Assembly (NCBI GenBank): GCA_900752905.1
Contig: CAADWX010000011.1
Span: 1-64,000, forward strand
Direction of reading: 5' to 3'
Source: Bacilli bacterium
Lineage (GTDB): Bacteria; Bacillota_I; Bacilli_A; RF39; UBA660
DNA length: 64,000 nt
Below the pieces are notes generated by a model, which saw only the letters and a list, made by a program, of their open reading frames with translations, was not told the DNA's origin and ran no database searches. This document shows positions 17,789-27,886 of this stretch, one piece after another (the stretch's first letter is position 1; each line of letters begins with the position of its first letter). The translations under genes and the position numbers were made by a program.

Positions 17789-19114
17789 ATGGAAGATGTA
17801 ATGAAATTTTTATTGAATGATTTAAATTTGAAATATGGAGATAGTGTTGTTGTTGCTTGTAGTGGAGGACCAGATTCTATGGCACTTTTACACCTTTTAA
17901 AGAGATTAAAAGATAGACTTGATATAGAGGTCGTATGTGCACATGTTAATCATAATGTTAGAAAAGAGAGTGCTGAAGAAAAAATTTTTGTTGAAAAATT
18001 TTGCCTTGCAAATAATTTAAAATTTGAATATATGGTTATCGAAAATTATGGTGATGATAATTTCCATAATGAGGCACGTACAATTAGGTATAATTATTTT
18101 GAACAAATAGTAAAAAAATATAATGCTAAATATTTATTTACGGCACATCATGGAGATGATTTAGTTGAGACAATTTTAATGCGTCTTGTTAGAGGTTCAA
18201 CACTAAGAGGTTACAGTGGTTTTTCTAAAATAGTTAAAATGAAAGATTATACTATAGTAAGACCTTTAATAGAAGTTACAAAAGAAGACTTGGAAAATTA
18301 TGATAAAGAACATGGAATTGACTATGTTTTTGATAGTTCTAATGCTAAGGATAAATATACTAGAAATAGATATAGAAAGTATATTTTACCTGAGTTAAAG
18401 AAAGAAGATCCAAATGTTCATAAAAAATTTTATAAATTTAGTACAATTCTTCTTCAATATAATGATTATATTGATAAACAAGTAAATAAAATTTTCCCAG
18501 ACGTATTTAAACAAAATACATTAGATATTAAAAAATTTAAATCATTAGATTATTTAATTCAACAAAAAATTATTTATTCAATATTAGAATCTATATATCA
18601 AGATGATTTAATGCTTATAACAGATCATCATGCTGATTTACTTTTAAATTTAATTGAAACAAGAAAAGCTAATTCGTTAATTTATTTACCAAATAATATA
18701 AAAGCATTGAAAGAGTATGATAATTTAACATTTATTACTGAAATACCTGAAGCTGGATCGTATGAAATAGATATTATTAATTATTTAAATTTACCAAATG
18801 GAAAAAATATAGAGGTAGTAAGTTCTAGTGATGATACAAGTAATAATGTGTGTAGATTATATAGTAAAGATGTAAAATTACCTCTTAGGGTAAGAACAAG
18901 AATGGATGGGGATAAAATAAGTGTTAAGGGAATGCTAGGTAGAAAGAAGGTAAATGATATATTTATAGATGAAAAAATACCTGCATCTCTTCGTAATATG
19001 TGGCCAATAGTTGTAGATTCTGAAAATAATGTGGTATGGATACCAGGATTAAAGAAATCAAAATTTGATAGGCCAATTGGGGAAAAGTGTGATATAATAC
19101 TAAAGTATTACTAA
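17789..19114 (+). CDS. tilS: tRNA(Ile)-lysidine synthase TilS
   Basis: TilS attaches lysine to C34 of tRNA-Ile(CAU), changing its codon from AUG to AUA; it is essential in an AT-rich genome that uses AUA heavily. The PP-loop ATP-binding motif SGGPDSMALL is near residue 27, followed by AHVNH and the NEARTIRYNYFE helix. The HGDDLVETILMRL motif and the C-terminal TilS domain (LPLRVRTRMDGDKI) complete it. The ATG at 17789 is preferred over the upstream TTG. hprT, normally between tilS and ftsH, is missing. Confidence 0.95.
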   Translation: MEDVMKFLLNDLNLKYGDSVVVACSGGPDSMALLHLLKRLKDRLDIEVVCAHVNHNVRKESAEEKIFVEKFCLANNLKFEYMVIENYGDDNFHNEARTIRYNYFEQIVKKYNAKYLFTAHHGDDLVETILMRLVRGSTLRGYSGFSKIVKMKDYTIVRPLIEVTKEDLENYDKEHGIDYVFDSSNAKDKYTRNRYRKYILPELKKEDPNVHKKFYKFSTILLQYNDYIDKQVNKIFPDVFKQNTLDIKKFKSLDYLIQQKIIYSILESIYQDDLMLITDHHADLLLNLIETRKANSLIYLPNNIKALKEYDNLTFITEIPEAGSYEIDIINYLNLPNGKNIEVVSSSDDTSNNVCRLYSKDVKLPLRVRTRMDGDKISVKGMLGRKKVNDIFIDEKIPASLRNMWPIVVDSENNVVWIPGLKKSKFDRPIGEKCDIILKYY

Positions 19115-19128
19115 AAAGGAGAAATTAT

Positions 19129-21120
19129 ATGAAGAGAAAATCAATAAGAAAAGGATTATTTCCTTATTTAATGATAGGCCTAATAATGGTTGGAATATTA
19201 ATATTTATAAATATTATGAATACTAATATTCATTATTTAACTTATGATAAGTTTGTAAAAGACTTAAAAGATGTTACTGAATTAACTATAACACCTCGTG
19301 TTAGTGGAAGTGTATATGAGTTAGAAGGTAAAATGAAAGGTTATGAAGAAAATGAATCATTTTTCTTAAGAGCTCCTTTATCAGAAAGTGTTATGAACAC
19401 ATTATTATCTGGTGAAGAAGAGTATTCTTATGAAATAACAACAAAAAGTGATCCTTCTTCAAGTACTTTTGTGTCATTCTTAATAAATGTACTTCCAATG
19501 ATAATTTTACTTGGTGGAGCATTTTTTATGATTACAAGACAAATGAATTCTGCTAATAAATCAATGGATTTTGGTAAGAGTAGAGCTCGTTTGAGTGAAG
19601 ATTCTAAAAAAATAACTTTTGATAAGGTTGCAGGATTGAAAGAAGAAAAAGAAGAGGTTCAAGAATTAATAGATTTCTTGAAAAATCCTAAAAAATTTGA
19701 AAGCCTTGGTGCTAGAATACCTAAAGGTGTTTTATTAGTAGGGCCTCCTGGTACAGGTAAAACATTACTTGCAAGAGCTGTTGCTGGTGAAGCAAATGTT
19801 CCTTTTTACTATATAAGTGGTTCTGACTTTGTTGAACTATTTGTAGGTGTTGGAGCTAGCCGTGTTAGAGATATGTTTAAACAAGCAAAACAAAATGCAC
19901 CATGTTTAATATTTATAGATGAAATAGATGCTGTTGGGCGTCAAAGAGGTGCTGGTCTTGGTGGAGGACACGATGAACGTGAACAAACATTAAATCAATT
20001 ATTAACAGAAATGGATGGTTTTGGAGCAAATTCTGGAATTATTATTATTGCTGCAACAAATCGTCCAGATGTTTTGGACCCAGCTTTACTTAGACCTGGA
20101 AGATTTGATAGACAAATTCAAGTTTCATTACCAGATGTTAATGGAAGAGAAGAAATTCTTGAAGTACATGCAAAAAATAAAATATTTGCTAAAGGTGTTA
20201 ATTTAAAAAATATAGCAAGTCGTACAGTTGGATTTAGTGGCGCTGATTTGGAGAATTTACTTAATGAAGCAGCATTACTTGCTGTAAGACGTAATAAAAA
20301 AGCAATAACAATGGCAGAGATTGATGAAGCTCATGATAGAGTTTTAATGGGGCCTGCTAAGGTAAGTAAAAAATATACAGAAAAAGAAAAGAAAATTGTA
20401 GCATATCATGAAGCTGGACATGCAGTACTTGGAATTAAGTTAGAAAGTGCTAATGAAGTACAAAAAATAACTATTATTCCAAGAGGAAGTGCAGGTGGGT
20501 ATAATTTGATGCTTCCTAAACAAGAAACTTTCTTATCTACTAAGACAGAACTTTTGGAAACGATATGTGGATTACTTGGTGGAAGAATTGCTGAAGAATT
20601 AGTATTTAATGAAATAACTACTGGAGCACATAATGATTTTGAGCAAGCTACTAAAATTGCTAGGTCAATGGTAACTGAATATGGAATGAGTTCGCTTGGT
20701 CCAGTTCAACTTGAACAACAGGAAGGTAGTATTTTCTTAGGAAGAGATTATAATAAAAGTAGAAATTTCTCTAGTCAAGTTGCTTTTGAAATTGACCAAG
20801 AAATGAGAAAAATAATTGATGAATGCTATAAGAGAGCTCAAAAAATAATTAAAGAAAATAGAGATTTACTTGATCTAATAGCTAATGCATTACTTGAATA
20901 TGAAACTATTACTAAAGAGCAAATTGAATATTTGGTTGAGCATAAATGTATGCCTCAAGAAAATGAAGAAATTGATATGAGCGATTTTAAAGATGCTTCT
21001 TTAGAAGATTTAACATTGTCTGAATTAAAAGATTTAGCTCGTGAAAAGAATATTAAAGGTTATTCTCGTATGACTAAAGAAGAGTTAATAAAAAAATTAA
21101 ATGAAATATCTAGTAATTAA
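19129..21120 (+). CDS. ftsH: ATP-dependent zinc metalloprotease FtsH with C-terminal Rho_N/SAP-like extension
   Basis: FtsH degrades misfolded membrane proteins and selected regulators. Two membrane helices lie near residues 12-32 and 115-136. The AAA module has GPPGTGKT at about 205-212, the [11 protein letters not shown] pore-loop region and [19 protein letters not shown]. The zinc site HEAGH is at 427-431. After the protease domain, residues 628-657 form a short helical segment ([18 protein letters not shown] then EELIKKL). It matches the Rho N-terminal/SAP-like pattern, which is not part of standard FtsH. The tilS-ftsH pairing is conserved. Confidence 0.95.
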   Translation: MKRKSIRKGLFPYLMIGLIMVGILIFINIMNTNIHYLTYDKFVKDLKDVTELTITPRVSGSVYELEGKMKGYEENESFFLRAPLSESVMNTLLSGEEEYSYEITTKSDPSSSTFVSFLINVLPMIILLGGAFFMITRQMNSANKSMDFGKSRARLSEDSKKITFDKVAGLKEEKEEVQELIDFLKNPKKFESLGARIPKGVLLVGPPGTGKTLLARAVAGEANVPFYYISGSDFVELFVGVGASRVRDMFKQAKQNAPCLIFIDEIDAVGRQRGAGLGGGHDEREQTLNQLLTEMDGFGANSGIIIIAATNRPDVLDPALLRPGRFDRQIQVSLPDVNGREEILEVHAKNKIFAKGVNLKNIASRTVGFSGADLENLLNEAALLAVRRNKKAITMAEIDEAHDRVLMGPAKVSKKYTEKEKKIVAYHEAGHAVLGIKLESANEVQKITIIPRGSAGGYNLMLPKQETFLSTKTELLETICGLLGGRIAEELVFNEITTGAHNDFEQATKIARSMVTEYGMSSLGPVQLEQQEGSIFLGRDYNKSRNFSSQVAFEIDQEMRKIIDECYKRAQKIIKENRDLLDLIANALLEYETITKEQIEYLVEHKCMPQENEEIDMSDFKDASLEDLTLSELKDLAREKNIKGYSRMTKEELIKKLNEISSN

Positions 21121-21138
21121 TGCTAGATATTTTTTTTA
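21104..21138 (+). terminator. Terminator of ftsH
   Basis: AAATATCTAG (21104-21113) pairs with CTAGATATTT (21123-21132) over a loop holding the ftsH stop codon, and a T-run follows. Confidence 0.85.
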
Positions 21139-21210
21139 TAATAAAGGATAGATTTATAATTAAAAATATGGTAATATATATATTAGCATAAAGAAGAAAA
21201 TGGTGATAGA

Positions 21211-21996
21211 ATGGGAAAAGTAATTGCACTAGTAAATCAAAAAGGCGGAGTTGGAAAAACAACTACAAGTATTAATCTTGCTGCCTCATTAGGATATTTG
21301 AGAAAAAAAGTTTTATTAATAGATTTAGATCCTCAAGGAAATTCAACAACAGGTGTTGGGATTGGTAAAACAGATTATTCAAAAAGTATATATGATTTAT
21401 TGAAAGATGAAGCTACTTTATCTGACGTAGTTATTAAAACAAAATATAAAAATTTATATCTTATTCCTGCTACTATTAACCTAGCTGGTGTAGACTTTGA
21501 ATTAATGGAAAAAAGTAAATTAGATCCTACTTTTATTAAAGGAGCTCAATTAAAAAAATATACAGATGAAGCAAAAGAAATGTTTGACTATATTATTATA
21601 GATTGTCCTCCTTCTCTTGGAATACTTACAACTAATGCATTAACAGCTGCTGATTCAGTAATTATTCCTGTTCAATGTGAGTTTTTTGCTTTAGAGGGAA
21701 TTATGCAACTTTTAAATACTGTCATGTTGGCTCAAAAAAATTTAAATCCAAATTTAGATATAGAAGGTGTATTACTTACTATGCTAGATGCAAGAACAAA
21801 TTTAGGTTTGGAAGTTGTTGAGGATATAAAAGGTTATTTTAAAGAAAGAGTTTATGAAACAATAATACCAAGATTAGTTAAGTTGTCTGAATCTCCAAGT
21901 CATGGTAAACCAATATTGGCATATGATCCAACGAGTAGAGGAACAGAAGCTTATTTAAATTTAGCTAAGGAAGTGATTGAAAGAAATGGAAAATAA
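21211..21996 (+). CDS. parA: Chromosome partitioning ATPase ParA/Soj
   Basis: ParA is a DNA-binding ATPase that acts with ParB-parS to separate replicated origins; in Bacilli it also modulates DnaA. The deviant Walker A motif KGGVGKTT is at residues 11-18, and DLDPQGNSTTG and the DCPPSLG Walker B region follow. The 261-residue size and lack of an N-terminal HTH make it the chromosomal Soj type. The 3' end overlaps parB, so the two are co-translated. Confidence 0.96.
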   Translation: MGKVIALVNQKGGVGKTTTSINLAASLGYLRKKVLLIDLDPQGNSTTGVGIGKTDYSKSIYDLLKDEATLSDVVIKTKYKNLYLIPATINLAGVDFELMEKSKLDPTFIKGAQLKKYTDEAKEMFDYIIIDCPPSLGILTTNALTAADSVIIPVQCEFFALEGIMQLLNTVMLAQKNLNPNLDIEGVLLTMLDARTNLGLEVVEDIKGYFKERVYETIIPRLVKLSESPSHGKPILAYDPTSRGTEAYLNLAKEVIERNGK

Positions 21997-22864
21997 AAAA
22001 AGGGCGTTAGGTCGTGGACTAGAACAATTATTTAATAATGAAAATCTTGATTTAGCAACTATGGAGAAAACAATCTATGAAGAAAGTACAAATGAAGAAA
22101 TTGTAGAATTACCAATAGAAGAATTAAGACCAAATCCATATCAACCAAGAAAAATATTTAATGACGAAGCATTAAATGATTTAGCAAACTCTATAAAGGA
22201 ACATGGTGTTTTTCAACCTATAATTGTAAAGAAAAGTATAAAAGGGTATGAAATAATTGCAGGTGAAAGAAGATATAGAGCCAGTAAATTGGCTGGCCTT
22301 TCAAAAATACCTGCTATAATACGTGATTTTTCTGATGAACAGATGATGGAAATCGCGCTTCTTGAAAATTTACAAAGAGAAAATTTAAATGCAATAGAGG
22401 AAGCCCATGCTTATAAAACAATGCTTGAAAAATTGAATATAACTCAGGATCAATTAGCAATTAAAGTTGGAAAAAGTCGTAGTTATGTTACTAATATGTT
22501 AGGAATACTACGTCTTCCAAAAGATGTACAAAGATTAGTTGTTCAAGATAAGCTTTCTATGGGGCATGCAAGAATGCTAAGTAAATTAGAAGATGAAAAT
22601 AAAATAATTGAACTTGCTAATAGAGTAGTAAATGAAGGACTTACTGTAAGAGATATTGAAAAAATTACTAGTTCTGAAGAAGTAGCAAAGAAGAATAAAA
22701 TAGTAAGAAAAGAAGAAAAAAGTAATGAATTTAAATATATTGAAGAATTATTAAGAGATAAACTTGATACTAAAATTAAAATTAAAGATAATAAAGTAGA
22801 AATATCTTTTACTAGTATTGCGGATTTAAATAGAATTTTAGAGGTTTTAAATATAAAAGAATAG
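21986..22864 (+). CDS. parB: Chromosome partitioning protein ParB/Spo0J
   Basis: ParB is a CTP-dependent clamp that loads at parS and spreads along origin DNA. The N-terminal ParA-stimulating peptide (KKRALGRGLEQLF) is intact. The CTP-binding GERRYRA box is at residues 93-99 and ENLQRENLNAIEEA follows. The helix-turn-helix GKSRSYVTNML is of the ParB rather than the Noc type. The ATG at 21986 overlaps parA by 11 bp. Its targets are very likely the seven parS sites at 20-885. Confidence 0.96.
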   Translation: MENKKRALGRGLEQLFNNENLDLATMEKTIYEESTNEEIVELPIEELRPNPYQPRKIFNDEALNDLANSIKEHGVFQPIIVKKSIKGYEIIAGERRYRASKLAGLSKIPAIIRDFSDEQMMEIALLENLQRENLNAIEEAHAYKTMLEKLNITQDQLAIKVGKSRSYVTNMLGILRLPKDVQRLVVQDKLSMGHARMLSKLEDENKIIELANRVVNEGLTVRDIEKITSSEEVAKKNKIVRKEEKSNEFKYIEELLRDKLDTKIKIKDNKVEISFTSIADLNRILEVLNIKE

Positions 22865-22872
22865 GTGATTTT

Positions 22873-23661
22873 ATGGATGAAAAGTTGATTAGAAGATTAG
22901 TAACAACTGCAATAATATTAATTATATCTATATTAGTCTATTTAGTAATATCTAAAATACTAAAAAAAGTTTTTAAATTACAATTAAAAAGAAAAAATGA
23001 AAGAAAGGTTAAAACAGCATTTTCTTTATTTAATAATGTTGCTAGATGTTTAATTATTATTATATCTTGTGTTGCAATACTTGGAGTTTTTGGAGTTTCA
23101 ACATCAGGATTAGTAGCTTCTTTAAGTGTTGTTGGTGTTGTTTTTGGACTCGCTTTTCAAGATATATTGAAAGATTTATTATCGGGGCTTTCAATTATAT
23201 TAGAAGATCAGTATACTATTGGCGATACTGTAACAATAGCTGGTTTTAAAGGAGAAGTTATATCTCTTGGACTTAGAACTACAAAAATAAAATCTTATAC
23301 TGGTGATTTAAAAATTATATCTAATAGAAATATAACAGAAGTTATAAATCATAGTTTAGAGCCATCTCTTGCTATTGTTACTGTTGGTGTTAGTTATGAG
23401 GATGATCTTGATAAAGTTGAAAAAGTTTTAAACAAATTATGTGGAAGATTAAATAATGAAATTAAACAATTAGTAGGTAAAATAGAAGTTTTAGGTATAG
23501 AATCTTTATCAGAATCTAGTATAGATTACAAAATAACTGCTAAAGTCAAACCAACGACTCAATATGATGTTGAAAGAATATTAAAAAAAGAAATAAAATT
23601 AGAGTTTGATAAAAATAATATATCTATTCCATATAACCAGGTGGTGGTTCATAATGTATGA
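22873..23661 (+). CDS. Small-conductance mechanosensitive channel (MscS family)
   Basis: This pore opens under membrane tension to release solutes after osmotic downshift. The 262-residue product has three membrane helices, the last being the glycine/alanine-rich pore helix (VASLSVVGVVFGLAFQDILKD). The LEDQYTIGDTV beta domain and a C-terminal alpha/beta cytoplasmic domain follow. It belongs to the YkuT-like short group. It is directly downstream of parB and overlaps the DUF951 gene. Confidence 0.93.
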   Translation: MDEKLIRRLVTTAIILIISILVYLVISKILKKVFKLQLKRKNERKVKTAFSLFNNVARCLIIIISCVAILGVFGVSTSGLVASLSVVGVVFGLAFQDILKDLLSGLSIILEDQYTIGDTVTIAGFKGEVISLGLRTTKIKSYTGDLKIISNRNITEVINHSLEPSLAIVTVGVSYEDDLDKVEKVLNKLCGRLNNEIKQLVGKIEVLGIESLSESSIDYKITAKVKPTTQYDVERILKKEIKLEFDKNNISIPYNQVVVHNV

Positions 23662-23836
23662 GTATAAGATAGGTAGTATTGTTACAATGAAAAAGCCTCA
23701 CCCTTGTGGTACAAATGAATGGGTTATTACAAGAATAGGTGCAGATATTAAAATAAAATGTATAAAATGCGATAGATCGATATTAATTCCACGTGTTGAA
23801 TTTAATAAAAAATTAAAAAAAGTAATAACCCTATAA
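23654..23836 (+). CDS. DUF951 family protein (YyzM-like)
   Basis: This conserved small Firmicutes protein has no known function. The 60-residue product has VTMKKPHPCGTNEW followed by R-GADIK-KC--C-R-I, the family signature with three Cys that suggest a metal site. The start at 23654 follows AGGTGG and overlaps the mscS stop by 8 bp. The block parB, mscS, DUF951, ychF, rpsF recurs in Bacilli. Confidence 0.85.
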   Translation: MYEYKIGSIVTMKKPHPCGTNEWVITRIGADIKIKCIKCDRSILIPRVEFNKKLKKVITL

Positions 23837-23846
23837 GGAGGACTTT

Positions 23847-25367
23847 ATGAAAAAAAATAAAAAGAAAAATAGAAATATTGGCCCAGTATCTACTATTATT
23901 GGTATGATAGTTTTTATTGTTATTTTAAGTTTTATATTAAATAAATTAGGTGTAGAAGGGTATATTACAGTTATTTCAAATGGTACTATGGAGGCTCATC
24001 TTGAAACTGTTAATAATGTATTAAGTATAGCTGGGTTTAAATATTTTGTTGGTAATATAATTACAAATTTTAAAAATTTTGAACCTTTATTTTCAATCAT
24101 AATTATTTTAATAGGTATAAGTATTTGTGAGAAGAGTGGTCTATTTAGAGATATCTTTTCTAGAATGAAAAAATTTAAATACGGATTTATTGTATTTATA
24201 ACTTTATTTTTAGGCATTATCTCTTCTATAATTGGTGATTATTCTTTTATAGTATTAATACCTTTGGTAGGAATAATGTATAAATATTTAGAAAAAAATC
24301 CAATAGTAGGGTTATTGGTTGCTTATGTTGGATTAACTCTTGGATATGGTATAGGAATATTTGCTAATTACAATGATTATTCTCTTGGTATTTTAACTCA
24401 AAGTGCTGCTAATGTTGATGTTGATCCAAATTATGTATTTTCAATATCATCTACGTTTATTATAAATCTGGTATCAACTTTATTAATTTGTATAATAGGA
24501 TATTTTATTATAAGTAAATTTTTACTTAATAAATTTACTAAAAAATATGTAATTGAAGAAGAACAAGAAACTTCTAATAAAGCTTTAACTTCTTCTTTAA
24601 TAGCATTCTTAATCTTAAATTTATTACTTATTTATTTTATAATAGATGTAAAATTACCCGGTGCTGGGATATTACTTGATAAGAGTCAAAATGTATACAT
24701 AGCAAAATTATTTAGTGATTCAGCACCATTTAAACAAGGTATAATTGTAATTATTTCTTTAATACTTATGCTTTGTGGTGCAATATATGGAAAAATTAGT
24801 AAAAATATAAAAAATAGTAATGAGTATAGTTTAAGCTTATCAAAGAGTTTTGAAAATTTAGGATTATTATTTGTTTTAATGTTTTTTATGTCTCAATTTA
24901 TATCAATATTAGAGTGGTCTAATATTGGTACAGTTTTATGTGCTAAGTTATTACAATTTATGAGCTCTTTTACTTTTTCTGGAGTATTTTTAATAGTTAT
25001 ATTTTTCTTAGTGGTGGTTTTATCAAGTATATTTATTCCAGGTACACTTTCAAAATGGTTAATTATGTCGCCGACTATTGTGCCATTATTTATGCGAGCT
25101 AATATATCACCTGCATTTACTCAATTCATATTTCAAGCTGCTGATTCAGTTGGAAAAATAATTTCACCATCTTTTATATATTTTATAATTTTAATAGCAT
25201 ATTTAGAAAAATATAGAAGAGATGATAAAAAACAGGTAACAATTTTTGGAACACTAAAATTGCTACTTCCTACTATTTTAATTATGACTGTTGTATGGAT
25301 TATAATAGTTTGTTTGTGGTATGTTGCAGGGTTCCCTATAGGAGCAGGATTTAATTCTGTTTTATAA
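23847..25367 (+). CDS. AbgT-family transporter (p-aminobenzoyl-glutamate/antimetabolite transporter)
   Basis: This large polytopic membrane protein of 506 residues has about twelve hydrophobic segments. The AbgT/YdaH family exports sulfonamides or moves p-aminobenzoyl-glutamate using ion gradients. The family landmarks visible are the N-terminal GVEGY segment, a repeated re-entrant hairpin pair and the conserved FIPGTLSKW then SPTIVPLFMRANISPAFTQ stretch. Substrate cannot be assigned. It separates DUF951 from ychF, which are normally adjacent, so it is a local insertion. Confidence 0.8.
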   Translation: MKKNKKKNRNIGPVSTIIGMIVFIVILSFILNKLGVEGYITVISNGTMEAHLETVNNVLSIAGFKYFVGNIITNFKNFEPLFSIIIILIGISICEKSGLFRDIFSRMKKFKYGFIVFITLFLGIISSIIGDYSFIVLIPLVGIMYKYLEKNPIVGLLVAYVGLTLGYGIGIFANYNDYSLGILTQSAANVDVDPNYVFSISSTFIINLVSTLLICIIGYFIISKFLLNKFTKKYVIEEEQETSNKALTSSLIAFLILNLLLIYFIIDVKLPGAGILLDKSQNVYIAKLFSDSAPFKQGIIVIISLILMLCGAIYGKISKNIKNSNEYSLSLSKSFENLGLLFVLMFFMSQFISILEWSNIGTVLCAKLLQFMSSFTFSGVFLIVIFFLVVVLSSIFIPGTLSKWLIMSPTIVPLFMRANISPAFTQFIFQAADSVGKIISPSFIYFIILIAYLEKYRRDDKKQVTIFGTLKLLLPTILIMTVVWIIIVCLWYVAGFPIGAGFNSVL

Positions 25368-25390
25368 GTATACAAGTTGTATACTTTTTT
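25365..25390 (+). terminator. Terminator after the AbgT-family gene
   Basis: AAGTATAC and GTATACTT pair across a five-base loop, with a T-run after. The stem starts inside the stop codon of the transporter gene. Confidence 0.8.
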
Positions 25391-25456
25391 CTTTATTTTG
25401 TGGAAAAAATAAAACTTTAATGTTATAATACTATATATATTTGATGAGGTGATTTT

Positions 25457-26557
25457 ATGGCTTTAAAAGCTGGAATAGTAGGTCTTCCAAATGTAGGTAA
25501 GTCTACTTTATTTAATGCGATAACAAAAAAAAATATATTGGCAGCCAATTATCCATTTGCAACTATAGATCCAAATGTTGGTGTTGTAACAGTGCCTGAT
25601 AAAAGAGTTGAATATTTAGAAAATTTATATATGCCAAAAAGTGTTGTTCCAACAACATATGAGTTTACTGATATAGCTGGACTTGTAAAAGGTGCTTCTA
25701 TGGGTGAGGGATTAGGTAATCAATTTTTATCTCATATAAGGGAGGTCGATGCTATAGTTGAGGTTGTAAGGTGTTTTGATGATGGAAATATTATCCATGT
25801 TGAAGGTGGAGTTAACCCTGTTAGAGATGTTGAAATTATAAATGTTGAATTAATGCTTGCTGATTTAGAAGTGGTTGAAAACAGGTTTAATAAAGTAGGA
25901 AAAAAAGCACTACTTTCAAGGGATAAAGAAACAGTTAAAGAAGCAGAATTGCTTTCTAAATTAAAAGATAATCTTGAAAAAAATATTCCACTTAGAAAGG
26001 TTGAATTTGATGAAGATGAACTTTTAGCAATTAAAAACTTTCATTTTTTGACTCTTAAACCAATAATTTATATGGCTAATGTTAGCGAAGAAGATGTTAT
26101 TGTTGGTACTAACAAATATGTAGAGGAATTAAAAAAATATGCTTTGGATGATAGTGCTGAGGTTATTGTTGTTAGTGCTAAAATGGAATCTGAATTATCA
26201 GAGTTGAATGATGAAGATAAACAGGAATTTTTGAATGATCTTGGAATTTCTGAAAGCGGATTAGATAAACTTATTACTGCAACATATTCATTGCTAGGAC
26301 TTTCAACATTCTTTACTGCTGGAAGCGATGAAGTTAGAGCTTGGACTTTTAAAAATGGCATGAAAGCACCACAATGTGCTGGTATTATACATAGTGATTT
26401 CGAAAGAGGATTTATAAAAGCTGAAATAATGAGTTTTTCAGATCTTGAACAATATGGAAGTGAAAAAGAAGTTAAAGAGGCAGGACGTATGAGACTTGAA
26501 GGAAAAGAATATTTAATGCAAGATGGGGATATATGTTATTTTAGGTTTAATGTATAA
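25457..26557 (+). CDS. ychF: Redox-responsive ATPase YchF
   Basis: YchF is an OBG-like NTPase that prefers ATP and binds ribosomes. The 366-residue product has the P-loop GLPNVGKSTLF at about residues 8-18, FATIDPNVGVV, the switch DIAGLVKGAS and a C-terminal TGS domain. YchF is nearly universal. It lies before rpsF, as in B. subtilis. Confidence 0.97.
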   Translation: MALKAGIVGLPNVGKSTLFNAITKKNILAANYPFATIDPNVGVVTVPDKRVEYLENLYMPKSVVPTTYEFTDIAGLVKGASMGEGLGNQFLSHIREVDAIVEVVRCFDDGNIIHVEGGVNPVRDVEIINVELMLADLEVVENRFNKVGKKALLSRDKETVKEAELLSKLKDNLEKNIPLRKVEFDEDELLAIKNFHFLTLKPIIYMANVSEEDVIVGTNKYVEELKKYALDDSAEVIVVSAKMESELSELNDEDKQEFLNDLGISESGLDKLITATYSLLGLSTFFTAGSDEVRAWTFKNGMKAPQCAGIIHSDFERGFIKAEIMSFSDLEQYGSEKEVKEAGRMRLEGKEYLMQDGDICYFRFNV

Positions 26558-26590
26558 AAAAATTAGGAAAAATTCCTAATTTTTATTTTT
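26556..26590. terminator. Bidirectional terminator, ychF / 26589 gene
   Basis: An A-run, the inverted repeat ATTAGGAA / TTCCTAAT around a short loop, and a T-run lie between convergent genes. Confidence 0.85.
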
Positions 26591-26897
26591 ACATTCTATT
26601 TGACATATTAATTTTATTTTCGTTTTCATTAGACTTTGTATTTTTTCTTATATATTTAATTGCTTCATTAACAGGAACCATACGTTCAAAAGCTCTTTGT
26701 TGATTTAACATCATATCATTAGTATAATCAATATTTGAAGTTTCACTCATACCTTGTTCAAGCAGTTTTTTAGCTTTATCCTCATATTTTTGCGCTTGCG
26801 TATATAATATTTTTAGATCATTTAATAAACCGATGTGAATTGTAGAAATATCAATATTTGGGATTTGCTCTATTAGATATTTTTCGAAAGATTCCAT
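26589..26897 (-). CDS. Hypothetical 102-residue soluble protein
   Basis: I do not recognise this protein. It is hydrophilic and Asn/Lys/Glu-rich, with no Cys and no membrane segment. A helical middle (LYTQAQKYEDKAKKLLEQG) could form a coiled coil. A GGTGG ribosome site and its own bidirectional terminator support a real gene. It stands alone on the reverse strand between ychF and rpsF. Confidence 0.65.
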   Translation of the reverse strand: MESFEKYLIEQIPNIDISTIHIGLLNDLKILYTQAQKYEDKAKKLLEQGMSETSNIDYTNDMMLNQQRAFERMVPVNEAIKYIRKNTKSNENENKINMSNRM

Positions 26898-27014
26898 TTT
26901 ATGCCACCTTTATAAATTAATTATATTTGTTATGTTTTATTTCGTCAATTAAAAAAATTTTTCTTTACATATTCAATGTAAATATTGCATATATTTATAT
27001 ATGAATGAAAAGTA

Positions 27015-27043
27015 TTTACAAATTAAATTTTATTTGTTATAAT
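27015..27043 (+). promoter_or_regulatory. Promoter of rpsF-ssb-rpsR
   Basis: TTTACA (27015-27020) and TATAAT (27038-27043) have a 17-bp spacer, and a TG at 27035-27036 makes an extended -10. Confidence 0.8.
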
Positions 27044-27049
27044 TTACTT

Positions 27050-27106
27050 CGAGTATTAAGTTACTCCTTGCTTCTTTTAAAAAGAAGCCAATAGGCCATA
27101 AGGAGG
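27050..27106 (+). ncRNA. Leader of the rpsF operon with a hairpin
   Basis: Between the promoter and rpsF is a hairpin, GCTTCTT (27070-27076) pairing AAGAAGC (27082-27088), then AGGCC and a strong AAGGAGGTG ribosome site. It may be a site where S6 and S18 control their own operon, as is known in some bacteria; that function is inferred. Confidence 0.45.
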
Positions 27107-27113
27107 TGTAAAT

Positions 27114-27404
27114 GTGAAAAATTATGAAATCATGTTTATTGTTAGACCAACACTTGCTGAAGAAGATGTAAAACAAGTAGTTAAAAAATTTGAAGATATT
27201 ATTACTTCAAATGGTTCTAAAGTAACAAAAGTTGATGAAATGGGTCAAAGAGAATTAGCTTATGAAATAAAAGATTTTAAAAGTGGATATTATTTCGTAT
27301 TTGAAGTAGAAGCAACTGATGATAAAGCTATAAAAGAATTTGATCGTTTAGCTTTAATTAGTAGTGATATTATTCGACATTTAATTACTACTATAGAAGA
27401 TTAA
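27114..27404 (+). CDS. rpsF: 30S ribosomal protein S6
   Basis: S6 binds the central domain of 16S rRNA as a heterodimer with S18. The 96-residue product has the N-terminal NYEIMFIVRP strand and the GQRELAYEIKDFKSGYYF core. It is first gene of rpsF-ssb-rpsR. Confidence 0.97.
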   Translation: MKNYEIMFIVRPTLAEEDVKQVVKKFEDIITSNGSKVTKVDEMGQRELAYEIKDFKSGYYFVFEVEATDDKAIKEFDRLALISSDIIRHLITTIED

Positions 27405-27419
27405 AAGTGAGGTTAATTT

Positions 27420-27869
27420 ATGAATAGAGTAATGTTAATAGGAAGATTAACTGCAAAACCTGAATTAAGATATACGGCTTCAAATGTTCCTTTCACAAGA
27501 TTTTCGTTAGCTGTTAATAGAACTTTTTCTAATGGAAATGGTGAAAGAGAAACTGATTTTTTAAATATTATTGTATGGAGAAAACAAGCAGAAAATGTTT
27601 GTAATTATTTAAATAAAGGAAGTTTAGTATCTATAGAAGGAAGAATTCAAACAGGAAGTTATGATGATAAAGACGGAAACAAAAGATATACAACTGATAT
27701 TGTAGCAGATAGTGTTCAATTTCTAGAAAGCAAAGGTCAATCAAATGGTAGTTCAAATGTCACACCATATGATTATCAAGATGCTCCATCTAATGATGTG
27801 AATGTTGAAAATGATCCATTTGCTGATTTTGGTGATAGTGTATCAATTGATGATAACTTCTTAGATTAA
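27420..27869 (+). CDS. ssb: Single-stranded DNA-binding protein
   Basis: SSB coats single-stranded DNA in replication and repair. The OB fold ([33 protein letters not shown]) fills residues 1-105. A flexible Asn/Ser/Asp-rich tail ends in an acidic tip with FLD rather than the usual DLPF, so the partner-binding tip is only loosely conserved. Length is 149. Confidence 0.96.
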   Translation: MNRVMLIGRLTAKPELRYTASNVPFTRFSLAVNRTFSNGNGERETDFLNIIVWRKQAENVCNYLNKGSLVSIEGRIQTGSYDDKDGNKRYTTDIVADSVQFLESKGQSNGSSNVTPYDYQDAPSNDVNVENDPFADFGDSVSIDDNFLD

Positions 27870-27886
27870 TTAAAGGAGGAAATCAA

